From JBPOJN01 sp052033505 (GTDB taxonomy: Bacteria; UBA10199; JACPAL01; GCA-016699445): a stretch of DNA of 13,996 bases. Where the stretch lies: the NCBI GenBank assembly GCA_052033505.1, contig JBPOJN010000091.1:1-13996 (forward strand), given 5' to 3'. A model generated the notes under the pieces. It worked only from the letters and a program-made list of their open reading frames with translations. It had not been told where the DNA came from and ran no database searches. The position numbers and the translations under genes are program-made. This document shows, one piece after another, positions 6,358 through 12,992 of the stretch (positions are counted from its first letter, which is position 1; every line of letters starts with the position of its first letter).

Positions 6358-6869
6358 AAAATCTTCTTATCATCGAAGACGACGCGACTTTCGCAGCCGG
6401 ACTGGTCCGGGCGTTTTCCCGGCGCGGGTATGCGTGCTCCCTCGCGGCGTCGTGCGCGGAAGGCCTCGAGATCGCCCGGCGGCAGGAACCGCGGTATGTC
6501 TTAATCGACCTGAATTTGGGCGACGAAACGACGCAAGACCTCATCGCTCCGCTGCGCCGGGTGCTGCCTAAATCGGTCCTCGTCATCCTAACAGGATTTG
6601 GCACAATCCCTTCCACCGTCCTGGCGATGAAAGACGGCGCTGATCATTATCTTTGCAAGCCCATCACACCGGAAACGATCGAGAGTGCGTTTGAGACAGC
6701 TTCTTCTTCCCGGAATGGCACCTCCGCGTCTCTCTGGAACCTCGAAAACGACCACATCGTAAAAGTCCTCGAGGAATGTGGCGGCAATATCTCCCAAGCC
6801 GCAAAATCCCTGGGACTTCACCGCCGCACCTTGCAACGCAGACTTAAAAAATTGGACCTCTCTTCCTAA
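6354..6869 (+). CDS. regA: RegA/PrrA/ActR-like response regulator
   Basis: This is the cognate regulator of the RegB-like kinase, with which it shares an ATGA start/stop overlap implying coupled translation. Residues 1-115 form a receiver domain with the acidic pocket Glu8-Asp9-Asp10, phosphoacceptor Asp52 (VLIDLNLGD), Thr80 (VILTGFG) and Lys102 (LCKP). The C-terminal 45 residues are a Fis-type helix-turn-helix: ILxxL-like VKVLEECGGNISQAA, then LGLHRRTLQRRLKK. RegA proteins carry the same NVSETARRLxMHRRTLQR-like pattern, and the length of 171 aa is close to the usual 180. In alphaproteobacteria RegA controls photosynthesis, respiration and nitrogen genes in response to redox state; the regulon here is unknown. 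Confidence 0.9.
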   Translation: MKNLLIIEDDATFAAGLVRAFSRRGYACSLAASCAEGLEIARRQEPRYVLIDLNLGDETTQDLIAPLRRVLPKSVLVILTGFGTIPSTVLAMKDGADHYLCKPITPETIESAFETASSSRNGTSASLWNLENDHIVKVLEECGGNISQAAKSLGLHRRTLQRRLKKLDLSS

Positions 6870-6881
6870 AAGGGGTCTTTT
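6855..6881 (+). terminator. Weak intrinsic terminator candidate after the response regulator
   Basis: GACCTCT (6855-6861) can pair with AGGGGTC (6871-6877) through 7 bp including one G-U pair, across a 9-nt loop, followed by TTTT (6878-6881). It overlaps the last codons and the stop of the response regulator gene. The stem is short and the U-tract brief, so termination may be partial. Confidence 0.4.
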
Positions 6882-6943
6882 GCCGCACCGGCTGCGACGT
6901 TTTGCCTCATTGATCTCCGGACCGGAACACGCAACTGCCGATC

Positions 6944-8212
6944 ATGAAACACGCATTGGTAGAAAATAAAAACTCACGTCATATTCAGGGCGCTTTTCTG
7001 GCCTTGGCCGCGATTCTTTTTTGCATTCCTCTGCAAGCTTACGATTTTTTGTATACCCATCCTGAAACCGGAAAACCCATCGGTTGGGAAACGTCGGTCA
7101 TTTTTTATCATCTCGACCCGCAGCCCTTGGGACGTTTTTCGAATGATGAAGTCCACTCGCTTTTTAAAAAGGCCGTCCAGGTGTGGAGAGACGCCCCGGG
7201 GGTGCGAGTGCCGAGCTTCACATTCGCGGGCTATCTCGGCGTAAAAATGAAAAAGGACGCTATCTTAAGTTATCTGAACCCAACGCCTTGTTTGCAGCAT
7301 AACTTAAACGGTTGCTTAGGCCGGTTTCAAAAACAACTGCGCACCGTTATTCTTTTCGATCCGGATGGCTCTATTTTGAAAACGGCTGTCTGTCCGGGAG
7401 GCGAATGCCTGGCGGGCTCTTTTGCAGGAGTGTTCAGCGGCACCGCCGAGCGGCCGAGGGCCATCGTCCAGGGAGCGGCTGTTTTCAGCTCCGCGTTGGA
7501 TCAAAAAAACAAAAACCGGAAAGAGGCGGCCGCTTTTATCTTCCGGGTCATGGTCCATGAAGTGGGTCATTTGCTGGGATTAGGGCACAGCACTTTAAAT
7601 CAAAATTTGCATGCCCAAAAACCTCTGGAAAACGCACGCGTCCTGCCGGTGATGTTTGCCACAGGACCGGACGACGACTCTCCCGCCGTGAACCATTCCT
7701 TGTCGACCCTAAGGCCCGATGACGAAGCCGGGATTTCGGTTCTTTATCCTGAAGAAAATTTATCGACACAGACCGGAGGGATTTCGGGGACGGTTTTTCA
7801 GGGAAGCGGCGCACCCTTGCATCACGCTCATGTCGTGGCCCGGGACATCACCGATCCCATTTATCGAGCCTATTCCGCCGTGAGCGGCAAAACCTGTCCT
7901 GAGAACACGACGCCCAGCCACGCCCTCTACGGCGGGGAGTGCCGTCAAGAGACCGGCGAGATCGCGGCCACGGGAGATTTCGAAATCCAGGGGCTTCCTC
8001 CCGGAATTTATTCTCTGCAAGTGGAGGAGACCAGCGACGCATTCGCAAGATTGGATTTGTCGCCTGCTTCCTATGCTTCTTTTCCGCCAAATGAAGTCCC
8101 CGATTTTGAAAACGCAAACGACCTCTTCGCCCCCCTTCGAAGGCAACCCTTTATCGAAATCACCGCCGGGCAGATTTCCTCGAACGTGGTCATTCATTGG
8201 AATGACGAGTAG
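6944..8212 (+). CDS. Secreted matrixin-family (M10) zinc metalloprotease with C-terminal carboxypeptidase-regulatory-like domain
   Basis: This is a predicted exported zinc endopeptidase. Residues 1-32 form a signal sequence (basic start, hydrophobic 16-30, cleavage near LQA). The metzincin motif HEVGHLLGLGHS begins at His205, with Glu206 as the base and His209 and His215 as the other zinc ligands. PVMFA (236-240) is the Met-turn. The segment LRPDDEAGISVLYP (256-269) is the typical end of a matrixin catalytic domain. There is no cysteine-switch propeptide. Six Cys residues (116, 124, 150, 155 and, later, 318, 333) could form disulfides. Residues about 279-415 start GGISGTVFQGSGAPL and contain GDFEIQGLPPGIYSLQV, a CarboxypepD_reg-like beta-sandwich. 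No strong ribosome-binding site precedes the ATG at 6944. The substrate is unknown; turnover of extracellular or envelope protein is possible. Confidence 0.9.
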   Translation: MKHALVENKNSRHIQGAFLALAAILFCIPLQAYDFLYTHPETGKPIGWETSVIFYHLDPQPLGRFSNDEVHSLFKKAVQVWRDAPGVRVPSFTFAGYLGVKMKKDAILSYLNPTPCLQHNLNGCLGRFQKQLRTVILFDPDGSILKTAVCPGGECLAGSFAGVFSGTAERPRAIVQGAAVFSSALDQKNKNRKEAAAFIFRVMVHEVGHLLGLGHSTLNQNLHAQKPLENARVLPVMFATGPDDDSPAVNHSLSTLRPDDEAGISVLYPEENLSTQTGGISGTVFQGSGAPLHHAHVVARDITDPIYRAYSAVSGKTCPENTTPSHALYGGECRQETGEIAATGDFEIQGLPPGIYSLQVEETSDAFARLDLSPASYASFPPNEVPDFENANDLFAPLRRQPFIEITAGQISSNVVIHWNDE

Positions 8213-8305
8213 GAAACCTATGCGGCATTTTGCCTCACCCCTGCGGCTTTTTACCTAATTGCGTCGACGTCATGGAGGATCCTAGGAAGCGCCTAGGAGA
8301 AACTC
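8213..8305. other. Leader region of the small lipoprotein gene
   Basis: This 93-bp gap follows the metalloprotease. It has only a poor promoter-like pair (TTGCCT at 8230-8235, CCTAAT at 8254-8259, 18 bp apart) and no convincing terminator. Its 3' end holds the hairpin at 8280-8298, which covers the lipoprotein ribosome-binding site. Confidence 0.4.
8280..8298 (+). promoter_or_regulatory. Hairpin enclosing the ribosome-binding site of the lipoprotein gene
   Basis: TCCTAGG (8280-8286) pairs perfectly with CCTAGGA (8292-8298) across the loop AAGCG. The right arm contains the AGGA of the AGGAGA ribosome-binding site (8295-8300) of the gene starting at 8306. When folded, the stem would hide most of that site, so translation could depend on unfolding or a binding factor. 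The two arms are also tandem CCTAGG palindromes. Confidence 0.5.
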
Positions 8306-8998
8306 ATGCAACCCCCTTCTGGATTGACTCGAATCAAACCCGCCCTGCCCCTTGCACTCGCTGCGACTTTAGCCTCTTGCGGGAAGGAATCCCCGAAGCA
8401 AAAACCTGAAGCCGGACCAACCTGTCATTCGGAAGGGCCTACGAAATCCCCCACTCCCTCAACAACGGATTCGTCTTTCAAGGAAGGCCTACGCATAGAG
8501 CCTCAGTCTAATCGGGATTCGTGCACGGGCATTAAAAAGATAACGGTTGCAGGTGGAAAGTTCGCAGAGCTTAAAAAATTAGTCGTGGATGTCATGTTGG
8601 GAAATCCTAGTGACCCGAATGATGGCCTCCAAGAGATCGTCAAAGGGATGACTCAAAATGCTCCAGGAAAACCCCCGATGGCGGTGCAAACGGTCGCGGT
8701 AAAAAAATGGATCGACGCTCAGCCGGAACTTTATAATAGATTGGGCGACTTCGACCTCCAACCCACCGTCGGAGAGTGCCGGACCTCGAAACCCATTTGT
8801 GACATGACCACCGATGCCGAGGGGCCAGCTTCGCCGGATCTTTACCTCAATCTGGTACAAGTGCTGGATGCCTTAAATTCACCCACGGGCTCCATCAGTT
8901 ATTTCATCTACGATCAAACACGGCAAACCTGTCCTTTTTTTGGACTGCATCGCGGAGCCCTAGCTTTCACCCTCGAAGGCTCTTGCAGTAGCATGTGA
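8306..8998 (+). CDS. Hypothetical lipoprotein, 230 aa
   Basis: No family is recognised. Residues 1-25 form a lipoprotein signal: Arg9 and Lys11, a hydrophobic stretch (13-23), then lipobox LASC with Cys25. Position +2 is Gly, so outer-membrane anchoring is expected. A low-complexity Pro/Ser/Thr/Lys linker follows (about 27-60), then a folded-looking region of about 165 residues. The mature part has several Cys residues, including C-x6-C in GECRTSKPIC and a Cys near each end, so disulfides are likely. The ATG at 8306 has AGGAGA 5 nt upstream, inside the hairpin at 8280-8298. The following gene begins 13 bp after this stop and is probably co-transcribed. Confidence 0.8.
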   Translation: MQPPSGLTRIKPALPLALAATLASCGKESPKQKPEAGPTCHSEGPTKSPTPSTTDSSFKEGLRIEPQSNRDSCTGIKKITVAGGKFAELKKLVVDVMLGNPSDPNDGLQEIVKGMTQNAPGKPPMAVQTVAVKKWIDAQPELYNRLGDFDLQPTVGECRTSKPICDMTTDAEGPASPDLYLNLVQVLDALNSPTGSISYFIYDQTRQTCPFFGLHRGALAFTLEGSCSSM

Positions 8999-9011
8999 GG
9001 TGTGGAGAGAC

Positions 9012-10517
9012 ATGCCTGATTCTACCGGAGGTATTGAATCCAAATCGAACGTTGACCCCTATGCGGCGGCGTTGGACGATTTATCCCCAGAACCAAGCAA
9101 GCCTTCCAATGAATCAGCAAACAAGACGGCGAAGGATAAATATTCCGACGCATTGGCTAACCTTCCAAAAGGCAATGAACCCTCCTTAAATCAATCTTCA
9201 AAATCCTTTTGCTCCTCCTGCAAACAAGCCGCGGAGCTTTCCAGCAACAAGGCGTTTGCCGCCACTTTGAATAAATTGCAGACCCTGGAGCAAGAAGTTG
9301 GGCACCAGTCCGGATCTACTCCCTCTTCAAATCCCAAACTTCCCGACACAAGGACCGGATCCAGACCAAACGATTCAGGCCCTAGGCTTTCCCAACACGA
9401 GAGCAGGGAAACACCCTCCCCGAGATCCGACACAGGTCTCCGCCGTGAGGCCGGAAATCAGCTCCACCCCTCATCGGCCCCAAATTCAGCAGGGCGCGTT
9501 TTAGAATTTGCAAAACTCCGCGAATCCCGGCCGGAGCGTCCCGCTGGGACGCCAAACCGCCCGGCTGATTCCGAACAAACTTCCGCGCGATCTTTGCCGC
9601 GGTCCTCTTCGCCACTTTTTACAAATCGCTTTTCGGATTTTTTTCCTTCCAGCAGATCTCAGGCCATTTTTGCTCAGAATTTACCGCATTCGCCTTCGGC
9701 ATCCGTTCCTCAAAAGCAGACGGTCGCGACGACGAATGAAGCGAAGACGGCAGATCCCGGTAAAAAAACCGCGTTACCCTCTTCTCAAAACGGAAAAACG
9801 TCACAGGCACCCGACTCGCGGGCGAAGGGACAAGAGCACGAAAATCAAACGGCGGCGCGACCATGGTCAGGGTCGACTCTTTTTTCACAAAAACCATCAC
9901 AGCCTAAAGGAAGCAACGCCGCGACCCAGACGGATCAAAAAAATGCCAGCACGCCGCCCCTGCCCCATCCACCTTCCGATGCCTCCAAAACCATTTCTGC
10001 AAAGGTCCTGGCGTTTGGCATGGCGGCCGACTTTAAAAACACCGTTCCGCTCCCGATGAGACCACAGGCACAAGCCTTAGGCTTCAAGCCTGAAATCAAG
10101 ACGGCGATGGCAGCTTTTTCTAAAACCGCGACCAAGTTTCTTCAGGACGTTTCGCCCCCCCTGTCCCCGGCCCTGGATCGCGGTCTCCAACGTTTAGGCG
10201 CATCCCTCGAAAAAGCCCTTCAAAAGATCCAGAACACCCTCGCCGAGATGGGGCAAATGACACTGCAAATAATGAAGTCCGTGCGGACTTTTTTGCGCAA
10301 AACCGAAAAGTTATTTCTCGAAGCGTTGGAAAAAATGCTGCATCTCGTGGCGAGCGAAGAGACGAAAAAAGAAATCCTCGCCCAGGCGAAAGAAATATGG
10401 CGGCGGCTCCGGCGAAAACTGAAAAGAAAAAAGTCACTTCCTGCGCTGGCTTCTGAAGAACCCGTGGAAAACGACGAGGATGACGTTTGTCGGAAAAATT
10501 ATTCGAAAACGGGTTAA
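9012..10517 (+). CDS. Large disordered Ser/Pro/Lys-rich protein with helical basic C-terminus, function unknown
   Basis: No family is recognised. The 501-aa protein has no signal peptide. About the first 330 residues are low complexity, rich in Ser, Pro, Asn, Gln, Thr and Lys, and look intrinsically disordered. A CSSC pair (Cys67, Cys70) stands alone near the N-terminus and could be a redox pair or a metal half-site. The last 150 residues are predicted helical, with heptad-like stretches (LEKALQKIQNTLAEMG, KLFLEALEKMLHLVA), then a strongly basic helix (IWRRLRRKLKRKK) and an acidic end (ENDEDD). That pattern suggests coiled-coil or surface/nucleic-acid binding, but no function can be assigned. 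ATG 9012 is preferred over GTG 9000 because GGAG lies 4 nt upstream. The stop interlocks with that of the convergent glutaredoxin gene. Confidence 0.75.
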   Translation: MPDSTGGIESKSNVDPYAAALDDLSPEPSKPSNESANKTAKDKYSDALANLPKGNEPSLNQSSKSFCSSCKQAAELSSNKAFAATLNKLQTLEQEVGHQSGSTPSSNPKLPDTRTGSRPNDSGPRLSQHESRETPSPRSDTGLRREAGNQLHPSSAPNSAGRVLEFAKLRESRPERPAGTPNRPADSEQTSARSLPRSSSPLFTNRFSDFFPSSRSQAIFAQNLPHSPSASVPQKQTVATTNEAKTADPGKKTALPSSQNGKTSQAPDSRAKGQEHENQTAARPWSGSTLFSQKPSQPKGSNAATQTDQKNASTPPLPHPPSDASKTISAKVLAFGMAADFKNTVPLPMRPQAQALGFKPEIKTAMAAFSKTATKFLQDVSPPLSPALDRGLQRLGASLEKALQKIQNTLAEMGQMTLQIMKSVRTFLRKTEKLFLEALEKMLHLVASEETKKEILAQAKEIWRRLRRKLKRKKSLPALASEEPVENDEDDVCRKNYSKTG

Positions 10518-10819
10518 GCGACTATCTTCGTCAACTCACCCCGCTCCTGCATCTCCGTCACGATATCGCAACCGCCCACAAATTCGCCGTTCAAGAAGAT
10601 CTGCGGAACGGTCGGCCACTGCGTGTATTCTTCGAGGGCGCCCCAGAGCGCGTCGTCGGAGAGGACGTCGACGGATTTGATGGGTTGGTTCAAGGTCTGC
10701 AGGATCTGCACGGCGCGGTTCGAAAACCCGCAACGAGGCGCTTCCGGCGTGCCCTTCATGAAGATCACGATCTTGTTGTTTTTGACGATGTCTTCGACTT
10801 TTTTCTTCAGGTCTTCCAT
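10514..10819 (-). CDS. grxD: Monothiol CGFS glutaredoxin (Grx4/GrxD type)
   Basis: CGFS glutaredoxins bind a [2Fe-2S] cluster with glutathione as a dimer and pass it to target proteins. The family signature is complete: KGTP (22-25), CGFS with Cys30 as cluster ligand, WPTVPQ (68-73) and GGCD (82-85). The length of 101 aa is normal for the bacterial single-domain type. The start is supported by AAGGAG, about 6 nt from the ATG. It is the last gene of the suf operon, 12 bp after sufT. The position fits a role in storing or delivering clusters assembled by the upstream genes. The 3' end overlaps the convergent 501-aa gene by 4 bp (TTAA, shared by both stop codons), so no terminator separates the two. 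Confidence 0.95.
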   Translation of the reverse strand: MEDLKKKVEDIVKNNKIVIFMKGTPEAPRCGFSNRAVQILQTLNQPIKSVDVLSDDALWGALEEYTQWPTVPQIFLNGEFVGGCDIVTEMQERGELTKIVA

Positions 10820-10831
10820 AAAATCTCCTTG

Positions 10832-11185
10832 TTAAAGCATTCCTAGTTTCAATTTCGCCGCGTCGGACATTTTGTCCATTTTCCACGGCGGTTCCCAAAC
10901 AATTTCTACTTTCACGTCTTTCACGTCCGGTAAAGTCTTGATGCGCTTTTCGACTTCCGGCGGCAATGACCCCGCAACCGGGCAGGCAGGCGTGGTCAAA
11001 GTCATTTTGATCGCGATGTCGTTTTCCGACGAAATCGCGATGTCGTAGATCAACCCAAGCTCGTAGATGTCCACTGGAATTTCCGGGTCATAAATGCCTT
11101 TCAGGATTTTCACGATGCGATCCTTCAGCGGCAAGTCCTCCACGACCGGCTCAGGCGTAGTCGAATTAAGCGTTTGTGGTTCCAT
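10832..11185 (-). CDS. sufT: SufT, MIP18/DUF59-family iron-sulfur cluster maturation protein
   Basis: SufT is a small cytoplasmic protein required for full maturation of some Fe-S enzymes. The DUF59 core is clear: YDPEIPVDIYELGLIYDI (residues 32-49), TLTTPACPVAG (62-72) with the conserved Cys68, and the C-terminal VEIVWEPPW (93-101) followed by KMSDAAKLKLG (105-115), as in the SufT group. The 117-aa length matches a stand-alone DUF59 protein with a short N-terminal extension. The ATG at 11183-11185 lies inside the end of sufU, a 20-bp overlap, with AAGGGG just upstream, so translation is probably coupled. The glutaredoxin follows after 12 bp. Confidence 0.93.
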   Translation of the reverse strand: MEPQTLNSTTPEPVVEDLPLKDRIVKILKGIYDPEIPVDIYELGLIYDIAISSENDIAIKMTLTTPACPVAGSLPPEVEKRIKTLPDVKDVKVEIVWEPPWKMDKMSDAAKLKLGML

Positions 11186-11648
11186 GATCCCCTTCTTTCT
11201 CCGTCGAAACGGGTTCGGCCTTTCCTTCGAGCGCGCCCTTGACCGTGTGCCAGGCCAAGCTTGCGCACTTCACGCGCGCGGGAAATTCGGACACGCCCGC
11301 AAAAATCTTCAGCTTCCCCTGCGCTTCGATCTCTTCCGGCGTCATCTTGCCGGTCACCATGCGGTGAAATTGATCGAATAATTTTTCGACCTCTTGCGGC
11401 GTCTTGCCCTTAACCGTCGTCGTCATGATCGACATCGAGGCCTTCGAAATCGCACAGCCGGAGCCGATGAAACTGACGTCCGCAACCTTATCGTCGGCAT
11501 CGAACTTCAAAAATACCGTGCAGCGATCGCCGCAAAGAGGATTGTAACCCTCGAGCTTGCGGTCCGCATCGGGCATCTCGTGGAAATTCCGCGGCTGCTT
11601 GTTATGGTCCAAGATCACTTCTTGATAGAGGTCGTTTAATTGAGACAT
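11166..11648 (-). CDS. sufU: SufU-type sulfur acceptor / scaffold protein
   Basis: SufU takes persulfide sulfur from SufS and feeds it to the SufBCD complex; some members may also act as scaffolds. The three conserved cysteines are present: Cys39 with Asp41 in PLCGD, Cys65 in GSGCAIS and Cys128 in VKCASL. The family-specific insertion between the second and third Cys, absent from IscU, is present at about 85-105. The zinc site of SufU uses these Cys residues and Asp41, and all are intact. Length 160 aa is slightly long because of a charged C-terminal tail, which overlaps the start of sufT. GGAGGAG lies 10 nt before the ATG. It follows sufS after an 87-bp gap that holds two palindromes. Confidence 0.95.
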   Translation of the reverse strand: MSQLNDLYQEVILDHNKQPRNFHEMPDADRKLEGYNPLCGDRCTVFLKFDADDKVADVSFIGSGCAISKASMSIMTTTVKGKTPQEVEKLFDQFHRMVTGKMTPEEIEAQGKLKIFAGVSEFPARVKCASLAWHTVKGALEGKAEPVSTEKEGDHGTTNA

Positions 11649-11668
11649 AGATTCATAACTCCTCCTAA

Positions 11669-11691
11669 CCTCCCCTTATCTTAAGGGGAGG
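11669..11691. repeat. Perfect 10-bp palindrome (hairpin 1) between sufS and sufU
   Basis: CCTCCCCTTA (11669-11678) and TAAGGGGAGG (11682-11691) are exact inverted copies around TCT. In the suf transcript it would form a very stable hairpin a few nt upstream of the sufU ribosome-binding site. It forms a pair with the similar hairpin 2. Both resemble the CCCCTTA/TAAGGGG palindromic repeats dispersed in many bacterial genomes. Confidence 0.85.
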
Positions 11692-11702
11692 GACTCAGAT
11701 TT

Positions 11703-11725
11703 CCCCCTCTTAAAGTAAGAGGGGG
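11703..11725. repeat. Perfect 10-bp palindrome (hairpin 2) between sufS and sufU
   Basis: CCCCCTCTTA (11703-11712) and TAAGAGGGGG (11716-11725) are exact inverted copies around AAG. It starts 10 bp downstream of the sufS stop on the minus strand and is 11 bp from hairpin 1. Both have 10-bp stems and 3-nt loops but different stem sequences. On the minus strand it is not followed by a U-tract, so it is not a classical terminator. Confidence 0.85.
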
Positions 11726-11735
11726 TTAGGGGGCG

Positions 11736-12992
11736 TTACCCAAAAATACTTTTCGCTTTCTCCAGCCCTTTGACTAAAGCATCGATTTCTTCCTTCGTAT
11801 TGTAAAACGCAAGCGACGCGCGCGCGGTGGCGGCGATGCCATACCGTTCCATAACCGGCATCGTACAATGATGGCCGGTGCGGATCGCGATTCCTTCTTG
11901 ATCTAAAATCGTACCCAAATCGTGCGGATGGATGTCGCCGTAGAGAAAAGACAGGACCGGGACCTTGTCGTGCGCGGTGCCGATCAAGCGGACGCCGTCG
12001 ACCGCACTCAACGCTTTCGTTCCGTAATCCAGCAGTTCCCGTTCGTACGCTTCGATTCCGTCCCATCCCAAAGCTTCCACGTACTTGATCGCCGCGCCGA
12101 GACCTATCGCGCCTTCGATATGCGGCGTGCCGGCTTCGAACTTATACGGCAGTTCATTATAGAGCGTCTTCTCGAACGTGACCGCACGGATCATGTCGCC
12201 GCCGCCTTGGTAAGGAGGCATGGCTTCGAGTAGGTTTTCTTTTCCGTACAGCACGCCGATGCCCGTGGGGCCGAAAAGTTTGTGCCCGGAAAACGCGTAA
12301 AAATCGCAATCCAAGTCCTGCATGTCGACCGGCACATGCGGCACGGCCTGGGCTCCGTCGAGGAGCACCGGGATGCCGCGTTTGCGCGCTTCGGCGATCA
12401 TTTTTTTCACGGGATTGACCGTGCCCAAGGAATTCGAAACATGGATCAGCGACAAAAGTCGCGTGCGTTCGGTCAAAAGTTTCTCGAACGCTTCGAAATC
12501 GAGTTCTCCGGCGTTCGAAATGGGGATGACTTTAAGTTTCGCGCCTTTTTCTTCGCAGAGCATCTGCCAGGGCACGATGTTCGAGTGGTGCTCCATATGC
12601 GAGATCAAAACTTCGTCGCCCGCTTTGACTTTCGAGCGGCCGAACGTCTGGGCGACTAAGTTGATGGATTCGGTGGCGCCACGCGTGAAAATAATTTCCC
12701 GCGTCTTCTTCGCGTTTAAAAAAGACCGGACGGTTTCACGGGCCTTTTCGTATTGGTCCGTCGCACGTTCGCTCAAGAAATGGACGCCGCGGTGGATATT
12801 AGCGTTGTCCTCTTCATAATAACGGCGGACGGCATCGATGACGGCGCGGGGCTTTTGGCTCGTCGCCGCACTGTCGAGATAGACTAAGGGTTTCCCGCGC
12901 ACGGTTTGAGCCAAAATCGGAAAATCCTTACGAACGCGTTCGACGTCGAAAGCGAAAGGAGCGGCAATCTCACGGTGATTCGCTTGAGTCAT
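11736..12992 (-). CDS. sufS: Cysteine desulfurase SufS
   Basis: SufS is a pyridoxal-phosphate enzyme that removes sulfur from L-cysteine to form alanine and an enzyme persulfide for Fe-S cluster assembly. The pyridoxal-phosphate lysine is Lys238 in SGHKLFGP, the cofactor ring contact is Asp212 in LDGAQ, and the conserved His135 follows SHMEH. The catalytic Cys376 lies in RTGHHC, as in group II desulfurases. HPHD (355-358) matches the region where the Bacillus SufS histidine takes the SufU zinc ligand, consistent with the neighbouring sufU. Length 418 aa is normal for the family (about 405-420). The ATG overlaps the sufD stop (ATGA), so the two are translationally coupled. Confidence 0.96.
   Translation of the reverse strand: MTQANHREIAAPFAFDVERVRKDFPILAQTVRGKPLVYLDSAATSQKPRAVIDAVRRYYEEDNANIHRGVHFLSERATDQYEKARETVRSFLNAKKTREIIFTRGATESINLVAQTFGRSKVKAGDEVLISHMEHHSNIVPWQMLCEEKGAKLKVIPISNAGELDFEAFEKLLTERTRLLSLIHVSNSLGTVNPVKKMIAEARKRGIPVLLDGAQAVPHVPVDMQDLDCDFYAFSGHKLFGPTGIGVLYGKENLLEAMPPYQGGGDMIRAVTFEKTLYNELPYKFEAGTPHIEGAIGLGAAIKYVEALGWDGIEAYERELLDYGTKALSAVDGVRLIGTAHDKVPVLSFLYGDIHPHDLGTILDQEGIAIRTGHHCTMPVMERYGIAATARASLAFYNTKEEIDALVKGLEKAKSIFG

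Noticed and set aside
6893..8237. Imperfect 17-bp direct repeat (15 of 17 matching) at 6893-6909 and 8221-8237, flanking the metalloprotease gene
   Set aside because: With a 14-kb window, several 17-mer pairs with two or fewer mismatches are expected by chance. The similarity does not extend outwards, so it is not evidence of an insertion boundary.
8272..8408. Short upstream frame starting at ATG 8272 and overlapping the lipoprotein gene in another frame
   Set aside because: There is no ribosome-binding site and the peptide has no recognisable feature, so it is probably a chance frame.
9000..9011. GTG at 9000 as the start of the 501-aa protein
   Set aside because: ATG 9012 has GGAG at a proper distance; the GTG has none.
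8964..9011. Lipoprotein and 501-aa gene being one gene split by a frameshift
   Set aside because: The second frame is only open from 8964, the first protein ends naturally, and the second has its own ribosome-binding site. Nothing positive supports a fusion.
11703..11725. Hairpin 2 as a Rho-independent terminator of sufS
   Set aside because: It is not followed by a U-tract on the minus strand, and essential downstream suf genes follow without an evident new promoter.
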